The notes beneath the pieces are model-generated. The model saw only the letters and a program-made list of their open reading frames with translations. It was not told the DNA's origin and made no database searches. A stretch of DNA of 10,688 nucleotides. It comes from Bacteroidales bacterium (GTDB lineage: Bacteria; Bacteroidota; Bacteroidia; Bacteroidales; WCHB1-69). This document shows, piece after piece, positions 1-6,782 of the stretch (position 1 is the stretch's first letter; each line of letters starts with the position of its first letter). The position numbers and the translations under genes are program-made. The stretch spans positions 1 to 10,688 of the forward strand of contig JAISAD010000027.1 of the NCBI GenBank assembly GCA_031266895.1. The letters are read 5' to 3'.

Positions 1-88
1 AACTGGTTAATATTGAGTTATATTTTGATTGCAGGAAAAGATTGAGATATTTATTTATAACCGCTTGGGATTTTTAGATATAAAGAAG

Positions 89-667
89 ATGAAAAAGCTA
101 TTGATAACTATTTTGCTGTTTTTTCAAGTTTTGTACTTGTTTGCTCAAGACCATAAGCAGGAATGCATTAACTTAACTCACCTGAAAGGCTCAACGTTAT
201 TCTTGCATACAACAACAAGTAGATTGATAGAATTTGCAGGGAATCCTGATTCTTTTACACTTGATAGAGAACTTGAAATTTTTCATTATGATTCCATGCA
301 AACCCCCGATTACTATAAAATAATTGTCAACAGTCTTGCATATAAGGACTTTGTATATTTGGAGAAAGGAGATAGTGTGTGGATTCACAGTGTACATTTT
401 GACAATAAGCATTACTATAGCATAGTATATGAAGATGTTACTTTCAGTCAATATTTACACATCAAGGATTTTTTTAGATATTTTCAAGTACAAGAACTGA
501 ATATTGTGTTGCTAAATAAACAAAAACTCTTTGCGGGTGCTAAAGACAGGGTTTACTACACACAGGTAGCATTGCCGGTTTGTGAAAGCAAAGATTCAGA
601 ATCTATTCAATTTTATTTTGACAGGAAAGGTTACTTGGAAAGTATTGCATTTCAAGTATTCAGATAG
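89..667 (+). CDS. Hypothetical secreted protein (192 aa)
   Basis: I do not recognise this protein. The reading frame is open from position 29, but I place the start at 89. From there the protein begins MKKLLITILLFFQVLYLFAQ, a Sec signal peptide with a basic start, a hydrophobic core and the 'FAQ' end common in Bacteroidota, with likely cleavage after about residue 20. The longer version would bury this signal behind 20 residues. The mature part (about 172 aa) is rich in aromatic and charged residues with short alternating hydrophobic stretches, which suggests a beta-rich periplasmic or surface protein. There is no second membrane segment and no lipobox. Codons are AT-rich compared with mutL and pepD. 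The next gene, also exported, starts 38 bp downstream, so the two may be co-transcribed. Presence of a gene is likely; function is unknown. Confidence 0.7.
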   Translation: MKKLLITILLFFQVLYLFAQDHKQECINLTHLKGSTLFLHTTTSRLIEFAGNPDSFTLDRELEIFHYDSMQTPDYYKIIVNSLAYKDFVYLEKGDSVWIHSVHFDNKHYYSIVYEDVTFSQYLHIKDFFRYFQVQELNIVLLNKQKLFAGAKDRVYYTQVALPVCESKDSESIQFYFDRKGYLESIAFQVFR

Positions 668-705
668 TTTTAAAACAATTTTACACACATTAAATCAGAG
701 AAAAA

Positions 706-1353
706 ATGAATAAATTTATCACATTATTACTGTTAGCCGTAAGCCTGACAGGTTTTGCACAAAAAACGCCGCTCAGGCACTATTTTGGACCATATCTGCA
801 AACGGGAACGCTTTTTAGTACTCCGAAAATGAGCAGGTTAAGCGAAAGTAAGATTTTGACTTTCACGATGAATGCTGGGGGATGCTATCAACTTGAAAAA
901 AAGCGTTTTTGGTTTAATATAGGGCTTGCCTACAGCTACGGCATGTTTCGAGAGAACTCTAACAATGATGATTGGATGATAATGCAAAATTCAGCATCAC
1001 ACGCTGTATTTTTTAAACAATTGTGGCATACTCACGCTATCGCCCTGCCGCTGCAGTTCGGGGGCATCTGCTATCAAAAAAACAGGTTCAATTTCGGATG
1101 CTTCGGTGGAATAGGCATAGAATTTGCATTTTTTTACAACATGTATCGAGAATATCGCGGAGATACCTATTATGAAAAAAATGCAGAAAAACACACAATA
1201 TTTGAATTTGTCCCTTTACTATTTACCGGTATGACATTTAACTACGCTGTTACCCCCGACATTGTGATTTCTTTTATTCCTCAATTAATTGTATTCAAGG
1301 AAATAGATTTGCGAATACAGGCCTTGTTTAAAATAGGAAAAGCGGCGCAATAG
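706..1353 (+). CDS. Probable outer-membrane beta-barrel protein (215 aa)
   Basis: The N-terminus MNKFITLLLLAVSLTGFAQ is a clear signal peptide. The rest shows alternating polar/hydrophobic strands rich in aromatic and glycine residues, for example FWFNIGLAYSYG near residue 70, FNFGCFGGIGIEFAFFYN near 130 and repeated 'GPYLQTG'-like segments. These resemble the small outer-membrane beta-barrels (porin-family type) that are abundant in Bacteroidota. About 8-10 strands would fit 195 mature residues. The C-terminus (KIGKAAQ) lacks the terminal aromatic residue usual for BAM substrates, although an aromatic lies seven residues from the end, which lowers certainty. No ligand or partner can be read from the sequence. 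It lies 38 bp after another exported protein and may share its transcript. The barrel assignment is inferred from composition and pattern, not from a recognised family motif. Confidence 0.7.
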   Translation: MNKFITLLLLAVSLTGFAQKTPLRHYFGPYLQTGTLFSTPKMSRLSESKILTFTMNAGGCYQLEKKRFWFNIGLAYSYGMFRENSNNDDWMIMQNSASHAVFFKQLWHTHAIALPLQFGGICYQKNRFNFGCFGGIGIEFAFFYNMYREYRGDTYYEKNAEKHTIFEFVPLLFTGMTFNYAVTPDIVISFIPQLIVFKEIDLRIQALFKIGKAAQ

Positions 1354-1409
1354 CATACAATAAAACACAAAACCTTACGTTACTAAAAGAATTAAACAAA
1401 TTATAAACC

Positions 1410-1421
1410 GTCCAAAAGGAC
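1410..1421 (+). other. Small inverted repeat in the HU-gene leader
   Basis: GTCC-AAAA-GGAC is a perfect 4-bp inverted repeat with a 4-base loop, ending 16 bp before the ATG of the HU-like gene in an otherwise very AT-rich leader. It could be a weak RNA hairpin or a protein site. It is short enough to occur by chance. The A-rich run just before the ATG (ATAAAAATTTAAAAAA) is typical of Bacteroidota translation starts, which seldom use Shine-Dalgarno pairing. Confidence 0.25.
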
Positions 1422-1437
1422 ATAAAAATTTAAAAAA

Positions 1438-1818
1438 ATGGCGATACAGATTAAATCAGTAGAAAGAGGTCAGCCGGGCGTAGCAGGCGGCGGCGTAAAA
1501 AAGTATTATGCAACTCCTGTACATGGCAAGGAAATAACTCTTGATGGCTTAACCAAAGCCATAGAAAAGACAAGCACAGTAAATGGCGCAGATATTCGCG
1601 CCGTGCTCTATGCCATGGTCGAAGAAGCCGTACTGGGTTTATCCGAAGGCAGAATCATCCGGTTGGGCGATTTGGGCAGCCTTCGTATCACGCTCAGCAG
1701 CGAAGGAAAAGAGACCCCCGAAGCAGTAACAGGATCGGCAGTAAAGAAAGCAGGCGTAATTTTTACTCCCGGCAGCAAGCTGCAAGAGATGCTAAAAGTG
1801 GCTAAATTCACTAAATAG
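1438..1818 (+). CDS. HU-like DNA-binding protein (126 aa)
   Basis: This is a histone-like protein of the extended HU type found in Bacteroidota, a distant relative of HU/IHF. It probably binds and bends DNA as a dimer within the nucleoid. Length (126 aa) fits this subgroup rather than classical 90-aa HU. The N-terminus (residues 1-30) carries an extra segment with a GVAGGGVKKYYA stretch. Residues 35-70 form the helical dimerisation part (ITLDGLTKAIEKTSTV, then IRAVLYAMVEEAVLGLSEG). Residues 71-90 carry the conserved turn GRIIRLGDLGSLRITLSSEG, matching the 'G-x-V-x-L-x-G-F-G' position of HU. A basic C-terminal segment follows (VKKAGVIFTPGSKLQEMLK). It stands alone between AT-rich spacers and is followed at once by a phased palindrome array whose first two units form a terminator. 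I saw no TAnnTTTG box upstream. Family assignment is confident; the exact DNA targets are unknown. Confidence 0.9.
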   Translation: MAIQIKSVERGQPGVAGGGVKKYYATPVHGKEITLDGLTKAIEKTSTVNGADIRAVLYAMVEEAVLGLSEGRIIRLGDLGSLRITLSSEGKETPEAVTGSAVKKAGVIFTPGSKLQEMLKVAKFTK

Positions 1819-1829
1819 TGAAGCAACCC

Positions 1830-1872
1830 AAAATGACTGCGCAGCTAATTTTTTTTCCTGCGCAGTTATTTT
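1830..1872 (+). terminator. Intrinsic terminator of the HU-like gene
   Basis: The arms at 1830-1844 and 1858-1872 pair over 15 bp with a single G-U wobble, around a 13-base T-rich loop. The core is CTGCGCAG pairing with CTGCGCAG. The outer part is AAAATGA with TTATTTT. The T run continues to 1878, giving the U-tail of a Rho-independent terminator only 11 bp after the HU-like stop codon. The arms are the first two units of the array at 1837-1950. Copies 4 and 5 can form a weaker hairpin (8 bp) followed by CCA and nine Ts, a possible backup terminator. Confidence 0.75.
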
Positions 1873-1950
1873 TTTTTTCTGCGCAGCCGTTGAAGATTTC
1901 CTGCGCAGCTAATTTTTTTTTCTGCGCAGCCATTTTTTTTTCCTGCGCAG
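1837..1950. repeat. Six-copy CTGCGCAG palindrome array with 21-bp phasing
   Basis: Six exact copies of the self-complementary octamer CTGCGCAG start at 1837, 1858, 1879, 1901, 1922 and 1943. The start-to-start spacings are 21, 21, 22, 21 and 21 bp, close to two helical turns, so all copies face nearly the same side of the DNA. Units 1, 2, 4 and 5 continue with a T-tract of 8, 10, 9 and 9 bases. Unit 3 has a different spacer (CCGTTGAAGATTTC), and the last unit runs into ordinary sequence. Phased T-tracts of this kind are expected to curve DNA. Possible roles are a multi-site protein-binding array, a curved element, a tandem terminator, or a tandem repeat that grew from a terminator hairpin. 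The sequence alone does not decide between them. Confidence 0.9.
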
Positions 1951-2061
1951 CCAATAAAAGAAGGTTACAAGATTAAGTACAAAAATGAAACAGAACCTAT
2001 TAACCGGCAGTGTACAATACCGTGCCTGAATGTTGTAAACTACTTAATATGAGCTGTTGAT
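1951..2061. other. Spacer between repeat array and lipoprotein gene
   Basis: Together with the array this is part of a 243-bp gene-free gap. I see no TAnnTTTG promoter box here, no RNA gene and no convincing small ORF. The promoter of the downstream lipoprotein gene could not be identified. Confidence 0.4.
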
Positions 2062-2988
2062 ATGAAAAAAATAGTGTTATGTGTAGTTTCCATGCTGTTT
2101 TGTGCTTGCAGTATAATCAAGCAGGTGAATTTGCTCTTAAAAGAGGAAAAAATGGCAGCGAAAACGGAAAAAACCTATAATTATGGAAAGAAACTGCCTT
2201 TTATATTGGAGAGAGGCGCTATTTTTATTCCATGTAAAATCAATGGCACAACACATCTGGTGCGTTATAGTGCAAAGAGCAGAATGAATATAATGGGAGG
2301 GGGAGGGTTGAGAGAGAAAATTTCCGGTAATGACAAGTTTCCACAATGTAACAAGACAATAAAATTAAGAACAAATACCTATGTGCTTAAATGTGGAATA
2401 AGATATTATGACATGGAATCGGACTTTTTTCGTTTCAAAAATTTTGCAGGAGTGGTAACATCTTTGTCAAATGATACTGTTGCGTCAAAATACAGGTGTG
2501 AAGGGAGTCCAAGATTTATCATTGGCCGAACTTGCTTCCCTGACAGGAAAGACGCCATGCTTTTGAGTTTCTCCGATACAACCATTACACTTTTCGATTC
2601 TTGTAATATTTATGATACAACGGGGTTTACATTGCTTAAATCAGACAACTCCTGTGGCACGCTCACCGTTTATTTAACGGTGGACAGTGTGGAATGCAAA
2701 TTTATTTTTAGCGCAGATTCTCCCGAATTTCTTGCTTTGCCGCAGTATGAGCATGATATATCTACAGCAGGCTACAGGCAGCAAAACGCTTCTAATATTG
2801 CGATTGATACATTGACTGTGCAACAGGCCAGTACAATAGCAATGGGCGGTTACTCTTTAACAGGGAATATTCTTTATAATGCAAAATTGCTGCAACCCGT
2901 TATGGGAATGGCATTTATATCTCATTTTGACTGGATTATCGACAATTACAGGGAAAAAATATATGCAAGAAAAATAGGCTGTTTTTAG
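2062..2988 (+). CDS. Lipoprotein resembling a two-lobed, inactive aspartic protease
   Basis: The N-terminus MKKIVLCVVSMLFCAC is a lipoprotein signal with the likely lipidated cysteine at residue 16 (14 is possible), so the protein probably sits in the envelope. The rest resembles Bacteroidota retropepsin-like proteins, with two copies of the same layout. Lobe 1 has a strand-NG-strand segment at about 53-79 (IFIPCKINGTTHLVRYSAKS), then IIGRTCF at 153-159 and LLSFSDTTITLFD at 167-179. Lobe 2 has LTVYLTVDSVECKFIFSADS at 201-220, then PVMGMAFISHFDWIIDN at 279-295 and KIYARKI. In active relatives the end of the first segment is D-T/S-G. Here lobe 1 has Y-S-A (69-71) and lobe 2 has S-A-D (217-219), so no catalytic aspartate is in place. 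The fold is inferred from motif order and the protein may be non-enzymatic. It stands alone between a spacer and the promoter of the next operon. Confidence 0.7.
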   Translation: MKKIVLCVVSMLFCACSIIKQVNLLLKEEKMAAKTEKTYNYGKKLPFILERGAIFIPCKINGTTHLVRYSAKSRMNIMGGGGLREKISGNDKFPQCNKTIKLRTNTYVLKCGIRYYDMESDFFRFKNFAGVVTSLSNDTVASKYRCEGSPRFIIGRTCFPDRKDAMLLSFSDTTITLFDSCNIYDTTGFTLLKSDNSCGTLTVYLTVDSVECKFIFSADSPEFLALPQYEHDISTAGYRQQNASNIAIDTLTVQQASTIAMGGYSLTGNILYNAKLLQPVMGMAFISHFDWIIDNYREKIYARKIGCF

Positions 2989-3003
2989 TCTCTTGGGATC
3001 TGT

Positions 3004-3035
3004 TTTGCCTGCTATAGGTATTTTATGTATATTTG
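3004..3035 (+). promoter_or_regulatory. Bacteroidetes-type promoter for the small-membrane-protein/mutL unit
   Basis: TTTG at 3004-3007 and TATATTTG at 3028-3035 match the Bacteroidota housekeeping promoter consensus (TTTG, about 19-21 bp, TAnnTTTG) with a 20-bp spacer. Transcription would begin near 3042, about 80 bases before the first ATG. A perfect inverted repeat TTCAC-TTG-GTGAA at 3047-3059 lies just downstream and could be a leader hairpin or an operator. Confidence 0.65.
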
Positions 3036-3121
3036 CACCTTTATTTTTCACTTGGTGAATTATGAGAATGGCAGAATATCGAATCGGAATCTAAATCAAT
3101 AAACTCTAAAAAGCAGCAATA

Positions 3122-3379
3122 ATGAAATTCAACATTATCCCAAAGCCTGAAACACGGAAATTTAACTATAAGCCCCAGTTTTATACGCCTAAAGAGGAGA
3201 AATCGACTGTTGAGAAAGAGGGCTACAACCCTGGAGAATTTGCCGAAAGGCTACACCGCTCCTGGAACAGCCGGCGGCAACGGAAAGAGAAAATGCAGTT
3301 TCCGCTTAAGCTGGTGATTATCATGCTCTTCTTTGCCTTTATAGTAGGTTATGTTTACTTCAAATTTTTCGTGAAATAG
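3122..3379 (+). CDS. Small tail-anchored membrane protein upstream of mutL (85 aa)
   Basis: I do not recognise a named family. Residues 1-57 are polar and highly charged, with proline/tyrosine-rich stretches (PKPETRKFNYKPQFYTPKEE) and a basic cluster RRQRKEK at 51-57. Residues 62-80 form one hydrophobic membrane helix (LKLVIIMLFFAFIVGYVYF), ending in KFFVK. The basic cluster just before the helix predicts a cytoplasmic N-terminus with the tail in the inner membrane. The stop codon is separated by one base from the mutL start, so the two are almost certainly co-transcribed and possibly translationally coupled, under the promoter at 3004-3035. A link to DNA repair is only suggested by position. 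The strong promoter, the coherent topology and the tight coupling support a real gene. Confidence 0.8.
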   Translation: MKFNIIPKPETRKFNYKPQFYTPKEEKSTVEKEGYNPGEFAERLHRSWNSRRQRKEKMQFPLKLVIIMLFFAFIVGYVYFKFFVK

Positions 3380-3380
3380 C

Positions 3381-5270
3381 ATGACAGACATTATTCATCT
3401 GCTTCCCGATAATGTAGCGAATCAAATTGCTGCCGGCGAGGTAATTCAACGCCCCGCTTCGGCAGTGAAAGAGCTGCTTGAAAACGCTGTTGATGCCGGT
3501 GCTACCGATATTCAATTGATTATAAAAGATGCCGGCAGAACGCTGATACAGGTTACCGACAATGGTTCGGGAATGAGTTTTAACGATGCCCGACTCTGTT
3601 TTGAGCGGCACGCCACATCAAAAATCAGCTGTGCCGGCGACCTTTTTAAAATCAGCACAAAAGGATTTAGAGGCGAGGCGCTGGCCTCGGTTGCCGCCAT
3701 TGCCCATGTGGAGTTGAAAACCAGGCGAATAGATGATGAGTTGGGAACACTGGTCTCCATTGCCGGATCTGAAGCGCAGGAACATAAACCGATTGCTGCC
3801 CCGGCCGGGACTTCAATTGCGGTTAAAAACCTCTTTTTTAATGTGCCGGCGCGTCGCAATTTTTTAAAAAGCGATAAAATTGAATTTGGACATATAGAAG
3901 AAGAATTTTTCCGCGTAGCCCTTATTCATCACAATATAGCCTTTTCACTTTATCAGGATGATAAATTGACGGTAAAAACGCCGGCAAGCAACTTTAAGCA
4001 GCGTATTATTAACCTGATGGGAACCCATTTTAACGACAAATTATATCCCATTGAACAGGATACCGAAATTATTAAAATCAACGGCTTTATTACCAAGCCC
4101 GAAAATGCCAAAAAGAAAAAGAGCGAGCAGTACCTGTTTATCAACGACCGGTACGTGCGGCACAGCTTGCTCAATTTTGCCATCGAATCGGCTTACAAAG
4201 AGCTAATTCCGTCGGATTATAAGCCGGCCTACTTTATTCGGCTTTATGTAGAACCGGGCACTATAGACATCAATATCAGTCCGACAAAAATAGATGTAAA
4301 ACTGCAAGACGAGCGCTTAATGTTTGGTTTTCTCAACTCTACCGTAAAAAAATCGATTGGAGCCTATACGCTTACGCCGCAGCTTGATTTCGAGAGCGAC
4401 AGAGGGCTGGACATGAGCCTGCTGGCGCCACCTGCCACCTTTAAGCCGCCCACTGTTTCGGTCAATCCTAACTATAACCCTTTTGAAAATAAGAGCGGCG
4501 GAAAATCGGGAGGCGGCAGTGGCAGCTACGGTGCAAGCTGCCATAAGGAGCATGGTTCTATGGCGGGATGGGAAGATTTTCTGAAAGGGATAAAACAGGA
4601 AACAGTGCAAATTGCCAGCTCCATAAACGGAGATATGCAGGAAGAGAGCCGGCTGCCTCTGTCCGGAGCCGGCGAACCCTCGAATAATGCACAGGAGACC
4701 GTGCCAAAATATGAAAAATGCTTGCTGCTGGCCAACTGTTTTATTGTTTGCATAATTAGGGATGTTTTGACGGTAATAGACAGCATGCGGGCGCTGGAGC
4801 GCATTTTGTATGAAAACTATTTGGAAGCATTGCAAAAAACACCTGTTGTGATACAGCAGCTTCTTTTTCCTGAAATGATTACCCTGACGCCGGGCAGTGC
4901 CGAACTCTTGCTGGAATTGCGAGAGGAGTTTTGGAAGCTGGGATACGACATTGAGCAGATTGACCGCACGCAGTTTGCCGTAAATGGAATGCCGGGCGAT
5001 GAGAGCGATATGCCTGTGCAGGAATTGATTGAATATACCATTGAAAATTACAAAAGCAATCAGTTTTTGCATAAGGAGGGCAAAGAAAACAATATAGCAC
5101 TCAGCTTATGCAGGCAAAAGTGCCGGTTTTTGAAGCCCGTACAGAATATGGAAGAGGCCATTTCTATTATGCAGCGACTTTTTGCCTGTCGCATACCCGA
5201 CACTGCCCCTTGCGGAAAAAAAACAATCCACCTTGTGCAAGTCGAAGAATTGAAAAATTTGTTTCACTAA
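3381..5270 (+). CDS. mutL: DNA mismatch repair protein MutL (629 aa)
   Basis: MutL couples mismatch recognition by MutS to downstream strand processing. The N-terminal GHKL ATPase is intact: ANQIAAGEVIQRPASAVKEL at 13-32 with catalytic E31 and N35, D60-N-G-S-G, RHATSKI at 76-82, TKGFRGEAL at 93-101, and the late-domain lysine in SPTKIDVK near 303. Residues 340-440 form a variable linker with a glycine-serine run (371-384). The C-terminal dimerisation domain covers about 443-629. The endonuclease motif DQHA-x2-E-x4-E is altered: residues 467-478 read DSMRALERILYE, keeping D467, E473 and E478 but lacking the Gln-His and the second His typical of relatives. The CPHGRP-like site near the end reads PDTAPCGKKT. 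Length is normal for the family. The gene follows the small membrane protein after one base. Identity is certain; nicking activity is doubtful. Confidence 0.97.
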   Translation: MTDIIHLLPDNVANQIAAGEVIQRPASAVKELLENAVDAGATDIQLIIKDAGRTLIQVTDNGSGMSFNDARLCFERHATSKISCAGDLFKISTKGFRGEALASVAAIAHVELKTRRIDDELGTLVSIAGSEAQEHKPIAAPAGTSIAVKNLFFNVPARRNFLKSDKIEFGHIEEEFFRVALIHHNIAFSLYQDDKLTVKTPASNFKQRIINLMGTHFNDKLYPIEQDTEIIKINGFITKPENAKKKKSEQYLFINDRYVRHSLLNFAIESAYKELIPSDYKPAYFIRLYVEPGTIDINISPTKIDVKLQDERLMFGFLNSTVKKSIGAYTLTPQLDFESDRGLDMSLLAPPATFKPPTVSVNPNYNPFENKSGGKSGGGSGSYGASCHKEHGSMAGWEDFLKGIKQETVQIASSINGDMQEESRLPLSGAGEPSNNAQETVPKYEKCLLLANCFIVCIIRDVLTVIDSMRALERILYENYLEALQKTPVVIQQLLFPEMITLTPGSAELLLELREEFWKLGYDIEQIDRTQFAVNGMPGDESDMPVQELIEYTIENYKSNQFLHKEGKENNIALSLCRQKCRFLKPVQNMEEAISIMQRLFACRIPDTAPCGKKTIHLVQVEELKNLFH

Positions 5271-5294
5271 AAATCATCATAAAGTATTTTTTTG

Positions 5295-5302
5295 TACTTT
5301 TG
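5295..5302 (+). promoter_or_regulatory. pepD: -7 box of a promoter for pepD
   Basis: TACTTTTG fits the Bacteroidota -7 consensus TAnnTTTG, 31 bp before the pepD ATG. No TTTG is found at the expected 19-21 bp upstream (the nearest is at 5258-5261), so the -33 element is weak or absent. The short 25-30-base leader is AT-rich (AATAATAATTTAAAAACAG). I saw no terminator hairpin between mutL and pepD, so read-through from mutL is also possible. Confidence 0.5.
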
Positions 5303-5333
5303 CCGCATAATAATAATTTAAAAACAGAAAATT

Positions 5334-6782
5334 ATGAATAAAGAACTCTCTAGACTTTATCCCGGCAAACTTTGGGAATGTTTTGCCGGCATTTGCGCCA
5401 TTCCGCATCCATCCAAGCACGAAACTGAAATTTTAGCATGGCTGAAAGAGTGGGCTAAGGAAAATCAAATTGAATGCCAGCAGGATGAAACCGGTAACCT
5501 GCTGATGAGCAAGCCGGCTACGCCGGGTATGGAAAACCGTACCCCGATTATTTTGCAGGGACACATTGACATGGTTCCGCAGGCCAACAGTGATAAAAAA
5601 CACGACTTCACTGCCGACCCTATTGAACCCGTTATCGGAGAAGATGGCTGGGTGCGGGCTAACGGCACTACGCTTGGCGCCGATAATGGCATTGGCTGTT
5701 CGGCGGCAATGGCATTGCTGCTATCTAAGGATGTACAGCATGGACCATTGGAAGTGTTGATTACTGTTGACGAAGAGACCGGCATGACCGGCGCTTTCGG
5801 TCTCAGGAAAGGCTTTGTAAAAGGCCGGATTTTGATGAATTTAGATTCGGAAGATGAGGGCGAACTCTATGTAGGCTGTGCCGGTGGCATGGATGCCACT
5901 ATTGAAATGGACTATGCCATGGAGTCGGCTGCCGGACTGAAAGGTTACGAAATTGCCATTACCGGCCTTAAAGGCGGCCATTCCGGCATGGACATCAATT
6001 TAGGACGCGCCAACGCTAATAAAGTAATGGTGCGCCTTCTGAAACAGGCAGAAAAATTTGGTATTCGCGTAGCCTCTATCAATGGCGGCAGTTTGCGCAA
6101 TGCTATTCCTCGCGAAGTTTTCGGTTGCGTGGGCATTCCTTCTGATAAAATCGCGCTATTTACCGAATTTATACAGCAGTTTACGGCTGTAGTTACCAAA
6201 GAATTTGCGGCTACAGAACCGGATATGACTATTAAGCTGCATGAACGGAATATCGAGAATATAATGGAGAAAGAGGCTCAAAATCGCTTTGTCAACTTAG
6301 TGTATGCACTGCCGCATGGTGTAATGCGCATGAGCGATGCCATGGAAAATTTGGTGGAAACCTCTACCAACCTGGCCATTGTTAAGGTCGAAAATGGAAA
6401 AGTATTTGTAGCCAATCTTTTACGTAGCTCTGTGGACTCTGCAAAAGAGGCTTTAGGACTGAAAATGACAGCCATTGCCGAAATGGCAAAAGCAAATATC
6501 TCATTAACAGGGGCCTATCCTGGATGGAAACCCAACATGGCTTCGCCTGTTTTGAAAACAATGCTGCAGGTTTATCAGGATAAATTTGGCAAAAGGCCTG
6601 AAGTAAAAGCCATTCATGCCGGTCTGGAATGCGGCTTGTTCGGAGTAAGCTACGATTGGGACATGATTTCTTTTGGCCCCACTATCCGCCATCCCCATTC
6701 GCCCGATGAACGTGTAAATATTGAAAGCGTGGGCAAGTTTTGGGATTTCCTTGTAGAAACGGTCAAGAATGTGCCGGTTTAG
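5334..6782 (+). CDS. pepD: Cytosolic aminoacyl-histidine dipeptidase, peptidase M20C (482 aa)
   Basis: This is a PepD-type zinc dipeptidase that cleaves Xaa-His (carnosine-like) and other dipeptides in the cytoplasm, serving peptide nutrition and turnover. The metal and catalytic residues of the family can all be placed: H77 and D79 in GHIDMV, bridging D117 in TTLGADNGIG, general base E147 and E148 in VDEETGMTGA, D171 in MNLDSEDEGE, and H455 in RHPHSPDERV near the C-terminus. The lid domain lies roughly between residues 190 and 390, with GLKGGHSGMDI at 211-221. There is no signal peptide, which fits a cytosolic enzyme. Length matches E. coli PepD (about 485 aa). It has its own -7 box. Its stop codon overlaps that of the convergent phosphate transporter gene by 4 bp. 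Function is confident; exact substrate range is not visible. Confidence 0.96.
   Translation: MNKELSRLYPGKLWECFAGICAIPHPSKHETEILAWLKEWAKENQIECQQDETGNLLMSKPATPGMENRTPIILQGHIDMVPQANSDKKHDFTADPIEPVIGEDGWVRANGTTLGADNGIGCSAAMALLLSKDVQHGPLEVLITVDEETGMTGAFGLRKGFVKGRILMNLDSEDEGELYVGCAGGMDATIEMDYAMESAAGLKGYEIAITGLKGGHSGMDINLGRANANKVMVRLLKQAEKFGIRVASINGGSLRNAIPREVFGCVGIPSDKIALFTEFIQQFTAVVTKEFAATEPDMTIKLHERNIENIMEKEAQNRFVNLVYALPHGVMRMSDAMENLVETSTNLAIVKVENGKVFVANLLRSSVDSAKEALGLKMTAIAEMAKANISLTGAYPGWKPNMASPVLKTMLQVYQDKFGKRPEVKAIHAGLECGLFGVSYDWDMISFGPTIRHPHSPDERVNIESVGKFWDFLVETVKNVPV

Noticed and set aside
19..27. TATATTTTG as a -7 promoter box for the first gene
   Set aside because: The spacing between TA and TTTG is one base too long for TAnnTTTG and no TTTG element can be seen in the few bases upstream.
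29..88. N-terminal extension of the first hypothetical protein
   Set aside because: It would place 20 residues in front of a clear signal peptide that starts at 89.
1837..1950. CRISPR-like array
   Set aside because: The repeated unit is only 8 bp, the spacers are 13-14 bp low-complexity T-runs rather than unique 30-mers, and no cas gene is nearby.
1985..2029. 14-codon mini-ORF in the spacer before the lipoprotein gene
   Set aside because: It is too short, has no initiation signal and no sign of conservation that can be judged here.
4317..5072. 251-codon open frame on the minus strand inside mutL
   Set aside because: It lies fully antisense to a certain gene, has no recognisable domain and a biased His/Phe/Arg-rich composition typical of a shadow frame.
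5108..5341. 77-codon plus-strand frame overlapping the end of mutL and the start of pepD
   Set aside because: It overlaps the conserved MutL C-terminus in another frame and shows no protein-like features of its own.
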